Source: Begonia masoniana (taxonomy: Eukaryota; Streptophyta; Magnoliopsida; Cucurbitales; Begoniaceae). From it: a stretch of DNA of 64,000 nt. Of the stretch, positions 11,156-22,555 are shown piece by piece. A program made the translations under genes and the position numbers. The stretch is from assembly GCA_022432975.1 (NCBI GenBank), contig CM039502.1, forward strand, positions 27,202,996 to 27,266,995. Reading direction: 5' to 3'. Position 1 is the first letter of the stretch. Each line of letters begins with the position of its first letter. The notes under the pieces are model-generated. The model was not told the DNA's origin and searched no databases. It saw nothing but the letters and a program-made list of their open reading frames with translations.

Positions 11156-11164
11156 CATTTAAGG
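11156..11164 (+). promoter_or_regulatory. Altered TATA-like box of element A 5' LTR
   Basis: It reads CATTTAAGG here, while the 3' LTR has TATTTAAAGG at 17905 and the solo LTRs have TATTTAAGG. A T-to-C change in the 5' copy may weaken the promoter that would drive the element. Confidence 0.45.
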
Positions 11165-11551
11165 GAAGTGTTAATGAGGTAGCCGCCACTGTTTCATTTC
11201 ATTTCCTTTTCCACTCTCAGCTCCTCAGCTTAGCAGAGCGTGATAGGAGACCCTCTTCGATCCCTTCAGCGATTTCCTCAGAACTAGGTGGGTTTTGCTT
11301 CTATTTCTTGCTACATTGTAACTGTCGAGGGTTGATAAATGAAGTTTTGAGAATGCGGTATGTGAGCGCTAGTTTCGGTTTATGAGTTGAATCCGGAATG
11401 CACTACGATTAGGGCTTCCAAACTAATTTCCTTAGCTTTCCGGGTAGCTAGAAAGAAGTTTGACGAAAGTTTAAATTAATGTTCGATTTATGGAACTAGG
11501 TTTGAGCAAACTCCCGAGGGAGAGGTTTCAACAAGCTTCCCAGGAGACCAG

Positions 11552-12060
11552 GTAAGTGAAGTTTGCTTGTGCCTTCGGGCCTACATCACAAAACGTTAGG
11601 GTTATGATTACTTGTGTGAATCTGTATTCTATGCATCATGTTTTTAAAACATACGAAAATGAATTTGAATGCATGATTGGCATGGTAAGGATTGAACATA
11701 TTGAAACAGTCATGAGAATCAGTTTCACTGTTAAGGGAATTAATCCACCCCTTAATGAGACAGGGATGTATGTACTTTGGGAGAGTTGATCCAACTCCCA
11801 ATTTCACAGGGGGATCTGAACAGGAGAATCAGTTTCACTGTTAAGGGAATTAATCCACCCCTTAATGAGACAGGGATGTATGTACTTTGGGAGAGTTGAT
11901 CCAACTCCCAATTTCACAGGGGGATCTGAACAGAAACGAAGCATGAGCAACTGAGTTGAGAAAGTAGAAATTGCATATTAGGAATTTATATTTCGTTGTT
12001 TCATTTCTTATTGGCTTTACTTACTTAGCATTAGGCTAATAGATGAGTTTTGTGATGTAG
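11552..12060 (+). other. Predicted LTR leader intron with 15-bp stem (A 5' LTR)
   Basis: Donor CCAG|GTAAGTG at 11552; acceptor GATGTAG|G ends at 12060; 509 nt. Arms CCTACATCACAAAAC (11580-11594) and GTTTTGTGATGTAGG (12047-12061) are exact complements, 452 nt apart. A 110-bp tandem duplication lies in the loop. Confidence 0.55.
11714..11933 (+). repeat. Exact 110-bp tandem duplication in intron
   Basis: Two consecutive copies (11714-11823, 11824-11933) look identical. Each holds two hairpins: TTAAGGG...CCCTTAA, and TTGGGA...TCCCAA enclosing GTTG-ATC-CAAC. The same pair is present in both element A LTRs (second at about 18463-18682). Confidence 0.9.
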
Positions 12061-12447
12061 GTGTTGAGGACACTGCAGGTGAGTTTCCTGAGTGCACAGA
12101 AGATTGATGTGGTTGGAGGAGTACATCCACGTCTCGGCTTGGTAAACTGATGAGGCGGGTTAACTGGTGTCAGCAATTGTTGAGGTTTAGTAGATAACGA
12201 TTGGTCTGAGTATGTTGAGTTTTCATGACAGTAGAAATTTTAGCATTTTGAATACGTTTTGAGATCTACTGATACTAGTAATCTGTTGAGTTTTAAACGT
12301 TGATTTTTACTGGATTTGGCTAATGCTATGGTTGAGATGTTTCTGAATGGTTTTCGAGAAGCAAGCAAATTCTTTTCTGTAGATAGTGTTGTGTTTTATG
12401 TCATCCAGTGATGTCGAGTGTTTTGGCTCGTAGGATGATATAGGTGT

Positions 12448-12763
12448 TATGTTTTGTCGTTTAGTGACCGGATGACAAATCTTATGTTTTGTCATTTAGT
12501 GACCTGGCTCGTAGGATGATATAGGTGTTATGTTTTGTCGTTTAGTGACCGGAAGACAAATCTTATGTTTTGTCGTTTAGTGACCGGATGACAAATTTTA
12601 CGTTTTGTCGTTTAGTGACCGGAAGACAAATCTTACGTTTTATCGTTTAGTGACCGGAAGACAAATCTTATGTTTTGTCGTTTAGTGACCGGATGACAAA
12701 TCTTACGTTTTGTCGTTTAGTGACCGGATGACAAATCTTATGTTTTGTCGTTTAGTGACCGGT
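12448..12763 (+). repeat. 35-bp tandem repeat in 5' LTR
   Basis: The unit is ccggatgacaaatcttatg plus ttttgtcgtttagtga, with variants atgac/aagac and ctta/ttta. One interval (near 12497-12545) is interrupted by ctggctcgtaggatgatataggtg. The 3' LTR array (19195-19545) has one more unit. Confidence 0.88.
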
Positions 12764-13085
12764 GGGGGTCTTCAAATAGCTTTCCCCTTTTTGTTGACTT
12801 TGTTCAGTGGACGATGAATTTGACTTTTGCAACCTTTAAAGTGTTTTCACGAGTTAAACCTTTGCTTCTTAACCGATTGTTTCTTAACGTTTTCCCACGC
12901 TTATTTCGACATGGCTTTGTTTAATTTTATTTTTGTTTAAACGATTTCCGCTGCAAGTTTTCATGTTTTATCAAATGTCCAAATTTTGAATTTTGAACGA
13001 AGTTTTAATTTGGTCCAAGTTTTCATAGAAAGTTTCAGACTTATGAGTAACAAACCGGGTTCAGTAAACTCGGGGTGTTACAGTG

Positions 13086-13096
13086 TGGTATCAGAG
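13086..13096 (+). promoter_or_regulatory. Primer binding site, tRNA-iMet type (element A)
   Basis: TGGTATCAGAG lies 3 nt after the 5' LTR end. It matches the 3' end complement of plant initiator methionyl tRNA for 11 nt. Confidence 0.88.
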
Positions 13097-13237
13097 ACAT
13101 TCAGTTAAACCGTTCAAAAGATTACTCATCAGTGCCAGTCGTTGCATGGAAGTACTTCAACAACTGTAAGTGTTTACATTACCCTTAGTTGATAGATACT
13201 TAAGAGTGTGACTAACCCTGTACAGGAATTTAGTATA

Positions 13238-16200
13238 ATGGCCAGACGCCCAGGGAGACCTAGAGTGCCTAGAGAAGTGCCAAATGTGAGAGGCGAGGAG
13301 GAGCCTAGTGTGATTAGGCAGCTGACAGAATTGATGCGTCAGCAGACTGATATAGTGCGTCAACAGTCGGATCAATTAGGAGTGTTGTTGAACCGAGAAG
13401 CACAAGGAAGTGCCAACTCGGGTTCTAGCAGTGAACATTCTGGAGATAGATTCCGGAGACTAAGACCACCCACGTTTGATGGTCAGTCATCTGATCCTGT
13501 TGTTGCTGAAGGATGGCTTAGAAAGATCGAAAGTATGTTTAGGTGTGCCAACATAGGAGAAGAAGACAAGGTCACGCTGGCAACCTTTCATCTAGCTGGT
13601 GAAGCTCAACTCTGGTGGGAAACAATAGAGACCACCACAGATGTTTTGTCAATGCCTTGGTCAAAATTCAACGATATTTTCTATGGAAAATATTTCAACA
13701 GCACTGTCCAAACCGCAAAGAAGTTGGAATTTCTGAATTTGAAGCAGATAGGGTCGGTGGCAGATTATAGTAGGCAGTTTGAGTCCTTGTCCAGGTTTGC
13801 TGGACATTTTGCTCATAAGGACGAGGATAAGGTGTTCAAATTCGTGCATGGACTGAAGCCGGAGATTTATCGAGGAGTCAAATTCTGTGGCATTAAAGGT
13901 TTAACGTTCAGTGAAGTTGTGTCCACTGCTCTGGAAGTGGAAGAAGCTGAAGGGAAGTGTGCTAAACCAAAGGAGGTCCCACAAAGGTTTAACCAGCCAC
14001 ACCAGCAAAGGGGAACGAAGAGGCCAAGTGAAGGCCAAAATAGCCAAGGATCAGGGGGAAAGGTGCAGAACGTCAGGAAATTTCCCCAATGTCCTAAGTG
14101 TCTGAAGTACCACCCGGGAGAATGCAGACTGGGCTTGGGAAAGTGTTTCAACTGTGAGGAGGTTGGACACACGATCAAGGAGTGCTCGAAGCCTAGAATC
14201 ACCAGGTGCTATAATTGTAACAAAGTCGGCCATATTAGCAGAGACTGTCCAGTTCTTAAGAATGGCCCTGCTATGATCAAACCAAGAATATTCTCCATGA
14301 CGGAGTCGGGTGAAGAACAGCCTGCTGTAGTGTCAGGTACTATACTGATCAACTCTGTGCCTGCTTTTAGTTTGATAGACTCTGGTGCAACGCATTCATT
14401 TATAGCATCTGCATTTTCTGTTAAGTTAGATGTGTCGTTTATCCCTTCCCTGCATGTGTTTAATGTTGTATTGCCTTCTGGTGAACGCATGCACTCTGAC
14501 CAAGTGATGCTTGACAGCGATGTGCTAGTAGGAAGCGTGAGTCTGCCTGCTGATCTCATTATTATGGATATAATGGGATTTGACGTAATCCTAGGAATGG
14601 ATTGGTTGTTTAAGCATTATGCCACAATAGATTGTAGGACTGGAATTGTTAGTTTTCAACCCCCTGGAGGTTTAAACCATACTTTCCAAGCTCTGAAGAA
14701 GAGTAAGGAAATGACTGTAATGACTTCTGTCAATTGTAGACTCTCCCCATGCAAAGAGTATTCGTGCTTTTTGGCCAGTGTTTTAGACACACAACTAGTA
14801 GAAAAATCAAGTCCCAAGAATGTCTTAGTTGTCCAGGACTTCCCTGAAGTATTCCTAGATGACCTTCCTGGCTTGCCACCAGATAGGGAAATTGAATTTG
14901 TGGTAGATGTTTACCCCGGTGCCGAGCCTGTGTCCAAAAATCCATATAGACTAGCACCAACAGAACTTAAAGAATTGAAGAAACAGTTAGAGGATTTGTT
15001 GGAGAAGGGGTTCATACGCCCTAGCTTTTCACCATAGGGAGCACATGTTCTTTTTGTCAAAAAGAAAGATGGATCAATGCGTATGTGCATTGATTATAGA
15101 GAATTGAATAAGTTAACTGTCAAAAACAAATACCCTTTGCCGAGGATTGATGACTTATTTGACCAACTTAGGGGTGCAAGAGTTTTCTCTAAGATCGACC
15201 TTAGGTCCGGTTATTACCAGTTGAAGGTTAAATCTGAAGATATCCCAAAGACTGCCTTTCGCACAAGATATGGACATTATGAGTTTCTGATTATGTCTTT
15301 TGGTTTGACAAACGCACCAGCAGCCTTCATGGATCTCATGAATAGGGTGTTTCACGAGTATTTGGACAAGTTTGTTATTGTATTCATAGATGACATCCTA
15401 ATCTATTCTAGCACTAAGGATGAGCATGCAAAACATTTGAGTTTAGTGTTAGAAGTATTGAGAAGGCACCAACTTTATGCCAAATTTTCTAAGTGTGAGT
15501 TCTGGTTGGACCAAGTTCAATTTTTAGGACATGTCATCTCTGGGGACGGCATATCTGTTGATCTAGCAAAAGTTCAAGCAGTTAAGGAGTGGCCCCAACC
15601 GAAGAGTGCTACTGATATTCGAAGTTTTCTTGGACTAGCAGGGTATTATAGGAAATTCATCGAGGGATTTTCAAAGATTGCCACACCCCTTACTAGGTTA
15701 ACCAGGAAAAATGTGAAGTACATATGGACTGATGAATGTGAACATAGTTTCATAACCTTGAAACAAAAACTGACCAATGCTCCAATTCTGACCATTCCTG
15801 TCGATAATGGTAAGTTTAGCATTTACTGTGATGCTTCCAAGATTGGTCTTGGATGTGTGTTAATGCAAGATGGTAAAGTAATAGCTTATGCCTCTAGACA
15901 GTTGAAAACGCATGAGAAGAACTACCCTACCCATGACTTAGAATTAGTTGCAGTTGTATTTGCACTTAAGATTTGGAGGCATTACTTGTATGGACAATCC
16001 TGCGAGATATTCTCAGATCATAAAAGCCTGAAGTATATCTTCACACAGAAGGAATTAAACATGAGGCAACGTCGATGGTTGGAATTTGTAAAAGACTATG
16101 ATTTTGAGATCAAGTACCACCCTGGCAAGGCGAATGTAGTGGCAGATGCTTTGAGTAGAGTGACACCTTTAGTTTCTGCTTTGACTCTGGACATACCGAT

Positions 16201-17719
16201 GGCTTTAGAGACGGAATTCCAAAGATTTAACCTGGAAGTTGTGCCAAGTGTGTCAGTCATGCTTTCGGCCATGTCTTGGAGGCCAACTATTTTGGAGAAA
16301 ATAAAGGAGGTCCAAATGAATGACACTGAGTGTAATAAGTATAGGTTGTGCATAGATTCCACTGATAAGTCGGATTTCAACTGCTCAGCCGACGGAATTC
16401 TCAAGTTTTGAAATAGATGGTTGGTTCCGGCTGATACTGAGCTTAGGAAGGAGATCCTATCTGAGGCACATTCCTCCAGATTTTCAGTTCATCCTGGAAG
16501 TACGAAAATGTACAGAGATCTCAAGCAGCATTATTGGTGGCCAGGTATGAAGAGAAGTGTGGCGGAGTATGTGGAGTCATGTCTGGTCTGCCAGCAAGTC
16601 AAGGCTGAACATCAGAGACCCTCAGGGACATTGCAACCCTTACCAGTTCCTAAATGGAAGTGGGAACAAATAACAATGGATTTTGTCGTTGGACTACCTA
16701 GGACAGCAAAGGGGCATGATGCAATCTGGGTTATAGTTGACCGTCTAACCAAATCTGCTCATTTTCTGCCAATTAAGATAACTTACTCAATGGATCAGCT
16801 TGCTGAATTGTACATGCAAGAGATTATCAGATTGCACGGAGTTCCAAGTTCGATAGTTTCAGACCGAGACTCCAGATTTACATCTAAGTTTTGGAAAAGT
16901 CTGCACAAGGCTATGGGAACACAGCTTAATTTTAGCACAGCCTTCCACCCTTAAACGGATGGACAATCCGAGAGGACTATTCAGACCTTAGAAGATATGC
17001 TCCGAGCATGCGTATTGGATTTTCAAGGATCTTGGAGTAGATATTTACCGTTGGTCGAGTTCTCTTACAATAACAGTTTTCAAGCAACAATAGGAATGGC
17101 ACCGTATGAAGCCTTATATGGACGAAAATGCAGATCTCCTTTGTACTAGGATGAAGTTGGTGAAGCACAAGTGCTTGGTTCTAATATTGTGCAACAAACT
17201 GTGGAGAAGGTTGCCCTCATCCGACAGAGAATTTTGACGGCTCAAAGCCGCCAGAAGAGTTATGCTGATAAAAGACGAAGAGAATTAGAGTTTGAAGTAG
17301 GTGATGAAGTTTTCCTTAAAGTATCACCATTTAAAGGAGTTGTCAGATTCGGGAAGAAAGGCAAGTTGAACCCCAGATTTATTGGACCGTTCACTATTCT
17401 GAAAAGAGTTGGGAGAGCAGCCTATCTGTTGCAGCTACAAGCTTCTATGGAAGGAATACATGACGTATTCCATGTTTCTATGTTGAAAAAGTGCATAAGG
17501 GATCCCAACCAAATCATGGAACAACAAGACCTCGAAATTTGTCCTACCCTTGCCTATGAAGAGAAACCAGTAAAGATCTTGGATTACGCAGTGAAGGTAT
17601 TACGCAACAAAGAGGTCCCACTAGTGAAAGTCTTATGGCGCAACCAGAATGTAGAGGAGACGACCTGGGAGCGCCAGCAGGACATGATGGACCAACATCC
17701 AGAATTATTCAGGTACTGA
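13238..17719 (+). pseudogene. gag-pol: Element A gag-pol polyprotein, four nonsense breaks
   Basis: One reading frame of 1493 codons from ATG 13238 (MARRPGRP), 142 nt after the primer site. Order: Gag capsid-type region (about residues 70-230, AQLWWE), CX2CX4HX4C zinc knuckles starting at residues 303 and 324, aspartic protease D381-S-G-A, reverse transcriptase with FIDD at 716-719, RNase H with Asp 865 in YCDAS, integrase HHCC finger (about 1080-1130), DD35E core D1148, D1209, E1245, and a C-terminal chromodomain (about 1452-1490, KVLWRNQNVEETTWE). The chromodomain is expected to guide integration to marked chromatin. Stops at 15035 (TAG, in the RT start), 16409 (TGA), 16952 (TAA) and 17147 (TAG) each differ by one transition from the residue conserved in element B. 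No frameshift is present. The upstream in-frame GTG at 13208 is not taken as the start. It is a dead copy that could be mobilised only in trans. Confidence 0.93.
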
Positions 17720-17740
17720 ATTTTGAGGACAAAATTCTTT

Positions 17741-17753
17741 TAAGGAGGGTAGA
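17741..17753 (+). promoter_or_regulatory. Element A polypurine tract
   Basis: taaggagggtaga lies 1 nt before the 3' LTR. It follows the conserved block ttttgaggacaaaattc, which also precedes the tract in elements B and Y2. Confidence 0.82.
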
Positions 17754-17754
17754 T

Positions 17755-19865
17755 TGTAACACCTGGTTTCAATATAAATCAAAATAAGTTATTAAACGGA
17801 GGTATATAATCTTAAGGTTTAAAAATTGAGTGAAATGTTGATTAGGTTATTAAGTGACTAGGCAGGGGCAAGATTGTAATTGCGAATTTATATTGTGGAT
17901 AACGTATTTAAAGGAAGTGTTAATGAGGTAGCCGCCACTGTTTCATTTCATTTCCTCTTCCACTCTCAGCTCCTCAGCTTAGCAGAGCGCGATAGGAGAC
18001 CCTCTTCGATCCCTCCAGCGATTTCCTCAGAACTAGGTGAGTTTTGCTTCTATTTCTTGCTACATTGTAACTGTCGAGGGTTGATAAATGAAGTTTTGAG
18101 AATGCGGTATGTGAGTGCTAGTTTCGGTTTATGAGTTGAATCGGGAATGCACTACGATTAGGGCTTCCAAACTAATTTCCTTAGCTTTCTGGGTAGCTAG
18201 AAAGAAGTTTGACGAAAGTTTAAATTAATGTTCGATTTATGGAACTAGGTTTGAGCAAACTCCCGAGGGAGAGGTTTCAACAAGCTTCCCAGGAGACCAG
18301 GTAAGTGAAGTTTGCTTGTGCCTTCGGGCCTACATCGCAAAACGTTAGGGTTATGATTACTTGTGTGAATCTGTATTCTATGCATCATGTTTTTAAAACA
18401 TACGAAAATGAATTTGAATGCATGATTGGCATGGTAAGGATTGAACATATTGAAACAGTCATGAGAATCAGTTTCACTGTTAAGGGAATTAATCCACCCC
18501 TTAATGAGACAGGGATGTATGTACTTTGGGAGAGTTGATCCAACTCCCAATTTCACAGGGGGATCTGAACAGGAGAATCAGTTTCACTGTTAAGGGAATT
18601 AATCCACCCCTTAATGAGACAGGGATGTATGTACTTTGGGAGAGTTGATCCAACTCCCAATTTCACAGGGGGATCTGAACAGAAACGAAGCATGAGCAAC
18701 TGAGTTGAGAAAGTAGAAATTGCATATTAGGAATTTATATTTCGTTGTTTCATTTCTTGTTGGCTTTACTTACTTAGCATTAGGCTAATAGATGAGTTTG
18801 TGATGTAGGTGTTGAGGACACTGCAGGTGAGTTTCCTGAGTGCACAGAAGATTGATGTGGTTGGAGGAGTACATCCACGTCTCGGCTTGGTAAACTGATG
18901 AGGCGGGTTAACTGGTGTCAGCAGTTGTTGAGGTTTAGTAGATAATGATTGGTCTGAGTATGTTGAGTTTTCATGACAGTAGAAATTTTAGCATTTTGAA
19001 TACGTTTTGAGATCTACTGATACTAGTAATCTGTTGAGTTTTAAACGTTGATTTTTACTGGATTTGGCTAATGCTATGGTTGAGATGTTTCTGAATGGTT
19101 TTCGAGAAGCAAGCAAATTCCTTTCTGTAGATAGTGTTGTGTTTTATGTCATCCGGTGATGTCGAGTGTTTTTGCTCGTAGGATGATATAGGTGTTATGT
19201 TTTGTCGTTTAGTGACCGGATGACAAATCTTATGTTTTGTCGTTTAGTGACCTGGCTCGTAGGATGATATAGGTGTTATGTTTTGTTGTTTAGTGACCGG
19301 AAGACAAATCTTATGTTTTGTCGTTTAGTGACCGGAAGACAAATTTTACGTTTTGTCGTTTAGTGACCGGATGACAAATTTTACGTTTTGTCGTTTAGTG
19401 ACCGGAAGACAAATCTTACGTTTTATCGTTTAGTGATCGGAAGACAAATCTTATGTTTTGTCGTTTAGTGACCGGATGACAAATCTTACGTTTTGTCGTT
19501 TAGTGACCGGATGACAAATCTTATGTTTTGTCGTTTAGTGACCGGTGGGGGTCTTCAAATAGCTTTCCCCTTTTTGTTGACTTTGTTCAGTGGACGATGA
19601 ATTTGACTTTTGCAACCTTTAAAGTGTTTTCACGAGTTAAACCTTTGCTTCTTAACCGATTGTTTCTTAACGTTTTCCCACGCTTATTTCGACATGGCTT
19701 TGTTTAATTTTATTTTTGTTTAAACAATTTCCGCTGCAAGTTTTCATGTTTTATCAAATGTCCAAATTTTGAATTTTGAACGAAGTTTTAATTTGGTCCA
19801 AGTTTTCATAGAAAGTTTCGGACTTATGAGTAACAAACCGGGTTCAGTAAACTCGGGGTGTTACA
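17755..19865 (+). mobile_element. Element A 3' LTR
   Basis: 2111 bp, same layout as the 5' LTR, about 1% different. It carries one extra 35-bp unit and a 1-nt deletion in the 3' stem arm (18796-18809). Predicted intron 2 is 18301-18808; its 5' arm carries A to G (CCTACATCGCAAAAC, 18329-18343), so pairing is weaker here. Its end (from about 19520) is repeated at 29576-29924. Confidence 0.93.
19195..19545 (+). repeat. 35-bp tandem repeat in 3' LTR
   Basis: Same unit as 12448-12763 with one extra copy, which accounts for the LTR length difference together with a 1-nt deletion at about 18797. The left end of the 10-kb duplicated segment (about 19520) falls in its last unit. Confidence 0.88.
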
Positions 19866-20460
19866 ATGTTATTGCATGGTTGTAATTAAACTTGTTTCGA
19901 GTGGCAAAGTATGTAGCACCCGGTATCAATTAAACCGAATTTAACTTATCAATTAATGATGTGCAATTTCATAGAAGAATTGAGAGAATTATTGATTAGG
20001 TTAATGAGTGACTAAGCAAGGGCATTTATGTAAATTGGAAATTTAAAAGTGGATAACGTATTTAAGGAATGAGGGATTAGGTTTAATGCACAGTAGCCGC
20101 CACCATTTCACACTCTTCTCTTCGGGTTTTCAGCTCAAGCAGCCGAGCTCTCTAGGCAATTTTTCTCACCCGATTCTCCTTCAAACTAGGTAAGTTTTCC
20201 CTTCGTTTTCTTGAGATTTTAGTGGCTAGATAGCAGAAAGACTGCAATGTGTGTATTTTTTATAATGCTGTGAGTGAGTTGAGTTCGGGTTTAGTGTTGA
20301 GCCGAGAATGTGCGATGACCAGAGCTTCCAAACTAGCTCCATAGGTTTCTAAATGATATATAGCGTAAGGTTGGTGATGATCTAATCGGTATTCTGCTTC
20401 TGACATTAGGTGAACAGGGCTTCCAGAGTAGTTGTAACCGAGCATTTCCAAGAGAGCCAA

Positions 20461-20946
20461 GTAAGTAAAGTATGCATGTGCCTTCAGGCCTACATCACAA
20501 AACAGTAGGGTTATGTATCTTGTGAATGATTTTGTATGCCATGCATCATGTTTTTAAAAGATTACGAAAATGAATTTTCATGTAAGAATAGTAAGGTATG
20601 AACTGAATGTGACAGACAAACTATTAAGGGAACTAATTCACCCCTTAACTTAAGTAGGGATTTATGACAATGAGAGAATTGATTCCACTCCCAAGGGAAC
20701 CCAGGGATCAGATCAGCTATTAAGGGAATTCATCCGCCCCTTAATCGAGTAGAGGATGTATAACATTGGGAAAATTGATCCACTTCCCAACGGAACCGAG
20801 GGATCAGATCAGCTTATGAATGAATGTGAATGCAACTGAGATGAGAAAGTAGAAATCGCATGTTTAGGAATTTATGTTTCAGCATTTCATTTCATTACTG
20901 CTTTACTTACTTAGCATTAGGCTAATAGATGAGTTTTGTGATGTAG
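20461..20946 (+). other. Predicted LTR leader intron with 15-bp stem
   Basis: Donor CCAA|GTAAGTA at 20461; acceptor GATGTAG|G ends at 20946; 486 nt. Arms CCTACATCACAAAAC (20489-20503) and GTTTTGTGATGTAGG (20933-20947) are exact complements. The loop holds two diverged hairpin-bearing units (about 20625-20815). Confidence 0.55.
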
Positions 20947-21289
20947 GTGTTAAGGATATTGCAGGTGAATTTCCTGGATACTCAGATGAATAGATGTGGT
21001 TGGAGGAGTACACCCATGTTTCGGCCTGGTAAACTGATGAGGCGGATTAACTGATGCCTGTAGTTAGAATGGTTTAGTTGACAGTGTTCCAATCTGAGTA
21101 TGTTAAGTTTTCATGACAGTAAAGGTCTTTAATATTTTGAATACGTTTTGAGATTTTCTGATGATAGTATTCTGTGGGATTTTAAATGTTAGTTTTTGCT
21201 GGATTTGAACAATATAATGATTTGAATTACTTCTGAATGGTTTCAGAAAAGTGAGAAATCCCTTTCCATAGTTTGAGTAGTTATTCTGT

Positions 21290-21725
21290 TCTTCGTCGGT
21301 AGATGAAGTCTATCGGCAGATGTTGAGTCGTGTTGTTCTATCGGAAGATGTCTTCAGTAAATCCATCGGACGATGTCTCAGTAAAGTCATCGGTACATGA
21401 GGTCTGGAAGATGTAGATTTTGCCTTACCGGTATGAGTGGGTATTATGCTTGTCGTTTAGTGATCGGTATATGCAATTTACCCTATCGGATGAAGGGAAT
21501 GAGAGATTTTGTCGTTTTGCCATCGGTAGATGAGAGTCGCAAAACTTGTCGTTTTGCGATCGGTTGATGTTGGATAATTGACTTATCCGGCTGACGTCAT
21601 CGGTAGATGTAATCTGCCGAGAGATGTCTTTGTTTCCAACTCTTCTGGTTGACGTCATCGGCAGGAGCCCTCTATTTTCTGTTTTCTGCTTTTTTCCGTT
21701 GACTTTATTCATCGGCAGATGCGTT
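21290..21725 (+). repeat. LTR motif array with CATCGGNAGATG and TGACGTCA
   Basis: About ten variants of atcggnagatg, three of gtcgttt(a/t)g(t/c)gatcgg, and TGACGTCA at 21592-21599 and 21650-21657. It lies downstream of intron 2, so it is probably transcribed as leader. Confidence 0.7.
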
Positions 21726-22555
21726 TGACTTCTGCGACTTCTCAAGTATTCAATGTTTTAAACTTTTATTTCCTATCTGCCGATTGTCTCTTAACATTCT
21801 AAGCAATGTTTCAAAGTTTTGTTTAACCATACCGTTGGTCAAATGATTTTCCGCTGCAAGTTTTAAAATATTTGAAGTTTTAGAAAAATATCAAATTACG
21901 ACTTTCGAGCGAAGTTTCAAATTTGAACTAGAATTTCCGAGTCATGTGCAAGTCTTGTGTAACGAACCGGGTTATTTAATCTGGGGCGTTACAAAGTATC
22001 ACATACATGTATTATTTTATCGGTGGATAGTTAAATTCTTAAGATGCATATAAATTTATTTGAATTAGGGCTTTACATGTTATTTTAATCCGATTTATGT
22101 GGCATTGAAATTAAGTTTATATATATCGTGTCAATATTATTTTCTTTCCAATAATAGCGAAAGAACTGATAGAGATATGAATCTAGGCAATTCGGTAGAA
22201 CCCTAAGATCTAAGTAAAATCTCGTTGTTCGGTGGAGATATTGTAGCGATGCTACAACATTTAAAGTAAAATTCATGTACAGAGAAATCGACCTCAACCA
22301 ACCGCTTAATCAATTTGAATTTCATTTAAATTTATTTCAGTCAATTATCTGATATTTAATTATATTAAATTAATTAATTCTTTTCTCAATCATAAATTTG
22401 TATCTCTTTGTCTATTGCGTGAATCAACTAAATCTACATTGTCCTTGTGGGATCGAAAACACCCCTTCTATATCTTGTATTTATAGTCTTTGCCCTTACT
22501 ATATATTACTTGTGTGCGATACGTATACTTGCGTGTATAATTTGTCAACATTAGG

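Larger units (their letters stand above)
11006..13082 (+). mobile_element. Element A 5' LTR
   Basis: 2077 bp, TGTAACACCTGG...GGTGTTACA. Inside are a TATA-like box (11156), predicted intron 1 (11288-11499), a 52-nt exon (11500-11551), predicted intron 2 (11552-12060), a 110-bp tandem duplication and a 35-bp repeat array. It has one 35-bp unit fewer than the 3' LTR. Confidence 0.93.
11006..19865 (+). mobile_element. Element A: full-length Ty3/gypsy chromovirus, TSD ATGTT
   Basis: An 8860-bp LTR retrotransposon with both LTRs (11006-13082 and 17755-19865), tRNA-iMet-type primer site, one gag-pol frame, polypurine tract and perfect 5-bp TSDs ATGTT (11001-11005 and 19866-19870). LTR termini are TGTAACACC...GGTGTTACA. 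The C-terminal chromodomain and domain order protease-RT-RNaseH-integrase place it among plant chromoviruses; long LTRs suggest the Tekay/Del lineage (inference). By eye, about twenty substitutions separate the LTRs (about 1%), so it is fairly young. It cannot make a full polyprotein because of four premature stops. It sits within the Athila 3' LTR. Confidence 0.95.
19912..21993 (+). mobile_element. A-type solo LTR, TSD AAGTA
   Basis: 2082 bp, TGTAGCACCCGG...GGGGCGTTACA, flanked by AAGTA (19907-19911 and 21994-21998). It lies in the Athila 3' LTR, 46 bp from element A. TATA-like box at 20059; intron 1 20190-20409; 51-nt exon 20410-20460; intron 2 20461-20946. No internal region is present. 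Confidence 0.94.
10361..22550 (+). mobile_element. Athila 3' LTR, interrupted twice
   Basis: The LTR starts TGTTGAC (10361) and ends GTCAACA (22544-22550), a 7-bp terminal inverted repeat. Removing element A (11006-19865) and the solo LTR (19912-21993) with one TSD copy each leaves about 1.24 kb: 10361-11005, 19871-19911 and 21999-22550. The 3' end contains the sequence ttgtgggatcgaaaac and tgtgcgatacgtatacttgcg, typical of Athila U5 ends. The 5 bp after it (TTAGG, 22551-22555) is the expected TSD. A purine-rich segment lies at 10600-10810. No coding sequence is seen. Its last part is repeated in the tandem copy (29930-29969, 32056-32608). Confidence 0.75.

Noticed and set aside
11131..11385. 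84-codon frame repeated at 17880-18134
   Set aside because: Same LTR sequence in two copies. It spans the TATA-like box and predicted first exon and does not look like a protein.
13208..13237. GTG at 13208 as gag start
   Set aside because: An ATG in the same frame at 13238 opens the Gag-like MARRPGRP sequence. GTG initiation is not expected in a plant retroelement.
20260..20460. 66-codon minus-strand frame repeated at 30317-30517
   Set aside because: Antisense to the LTR leader. The repetition is only the tandem duplication.
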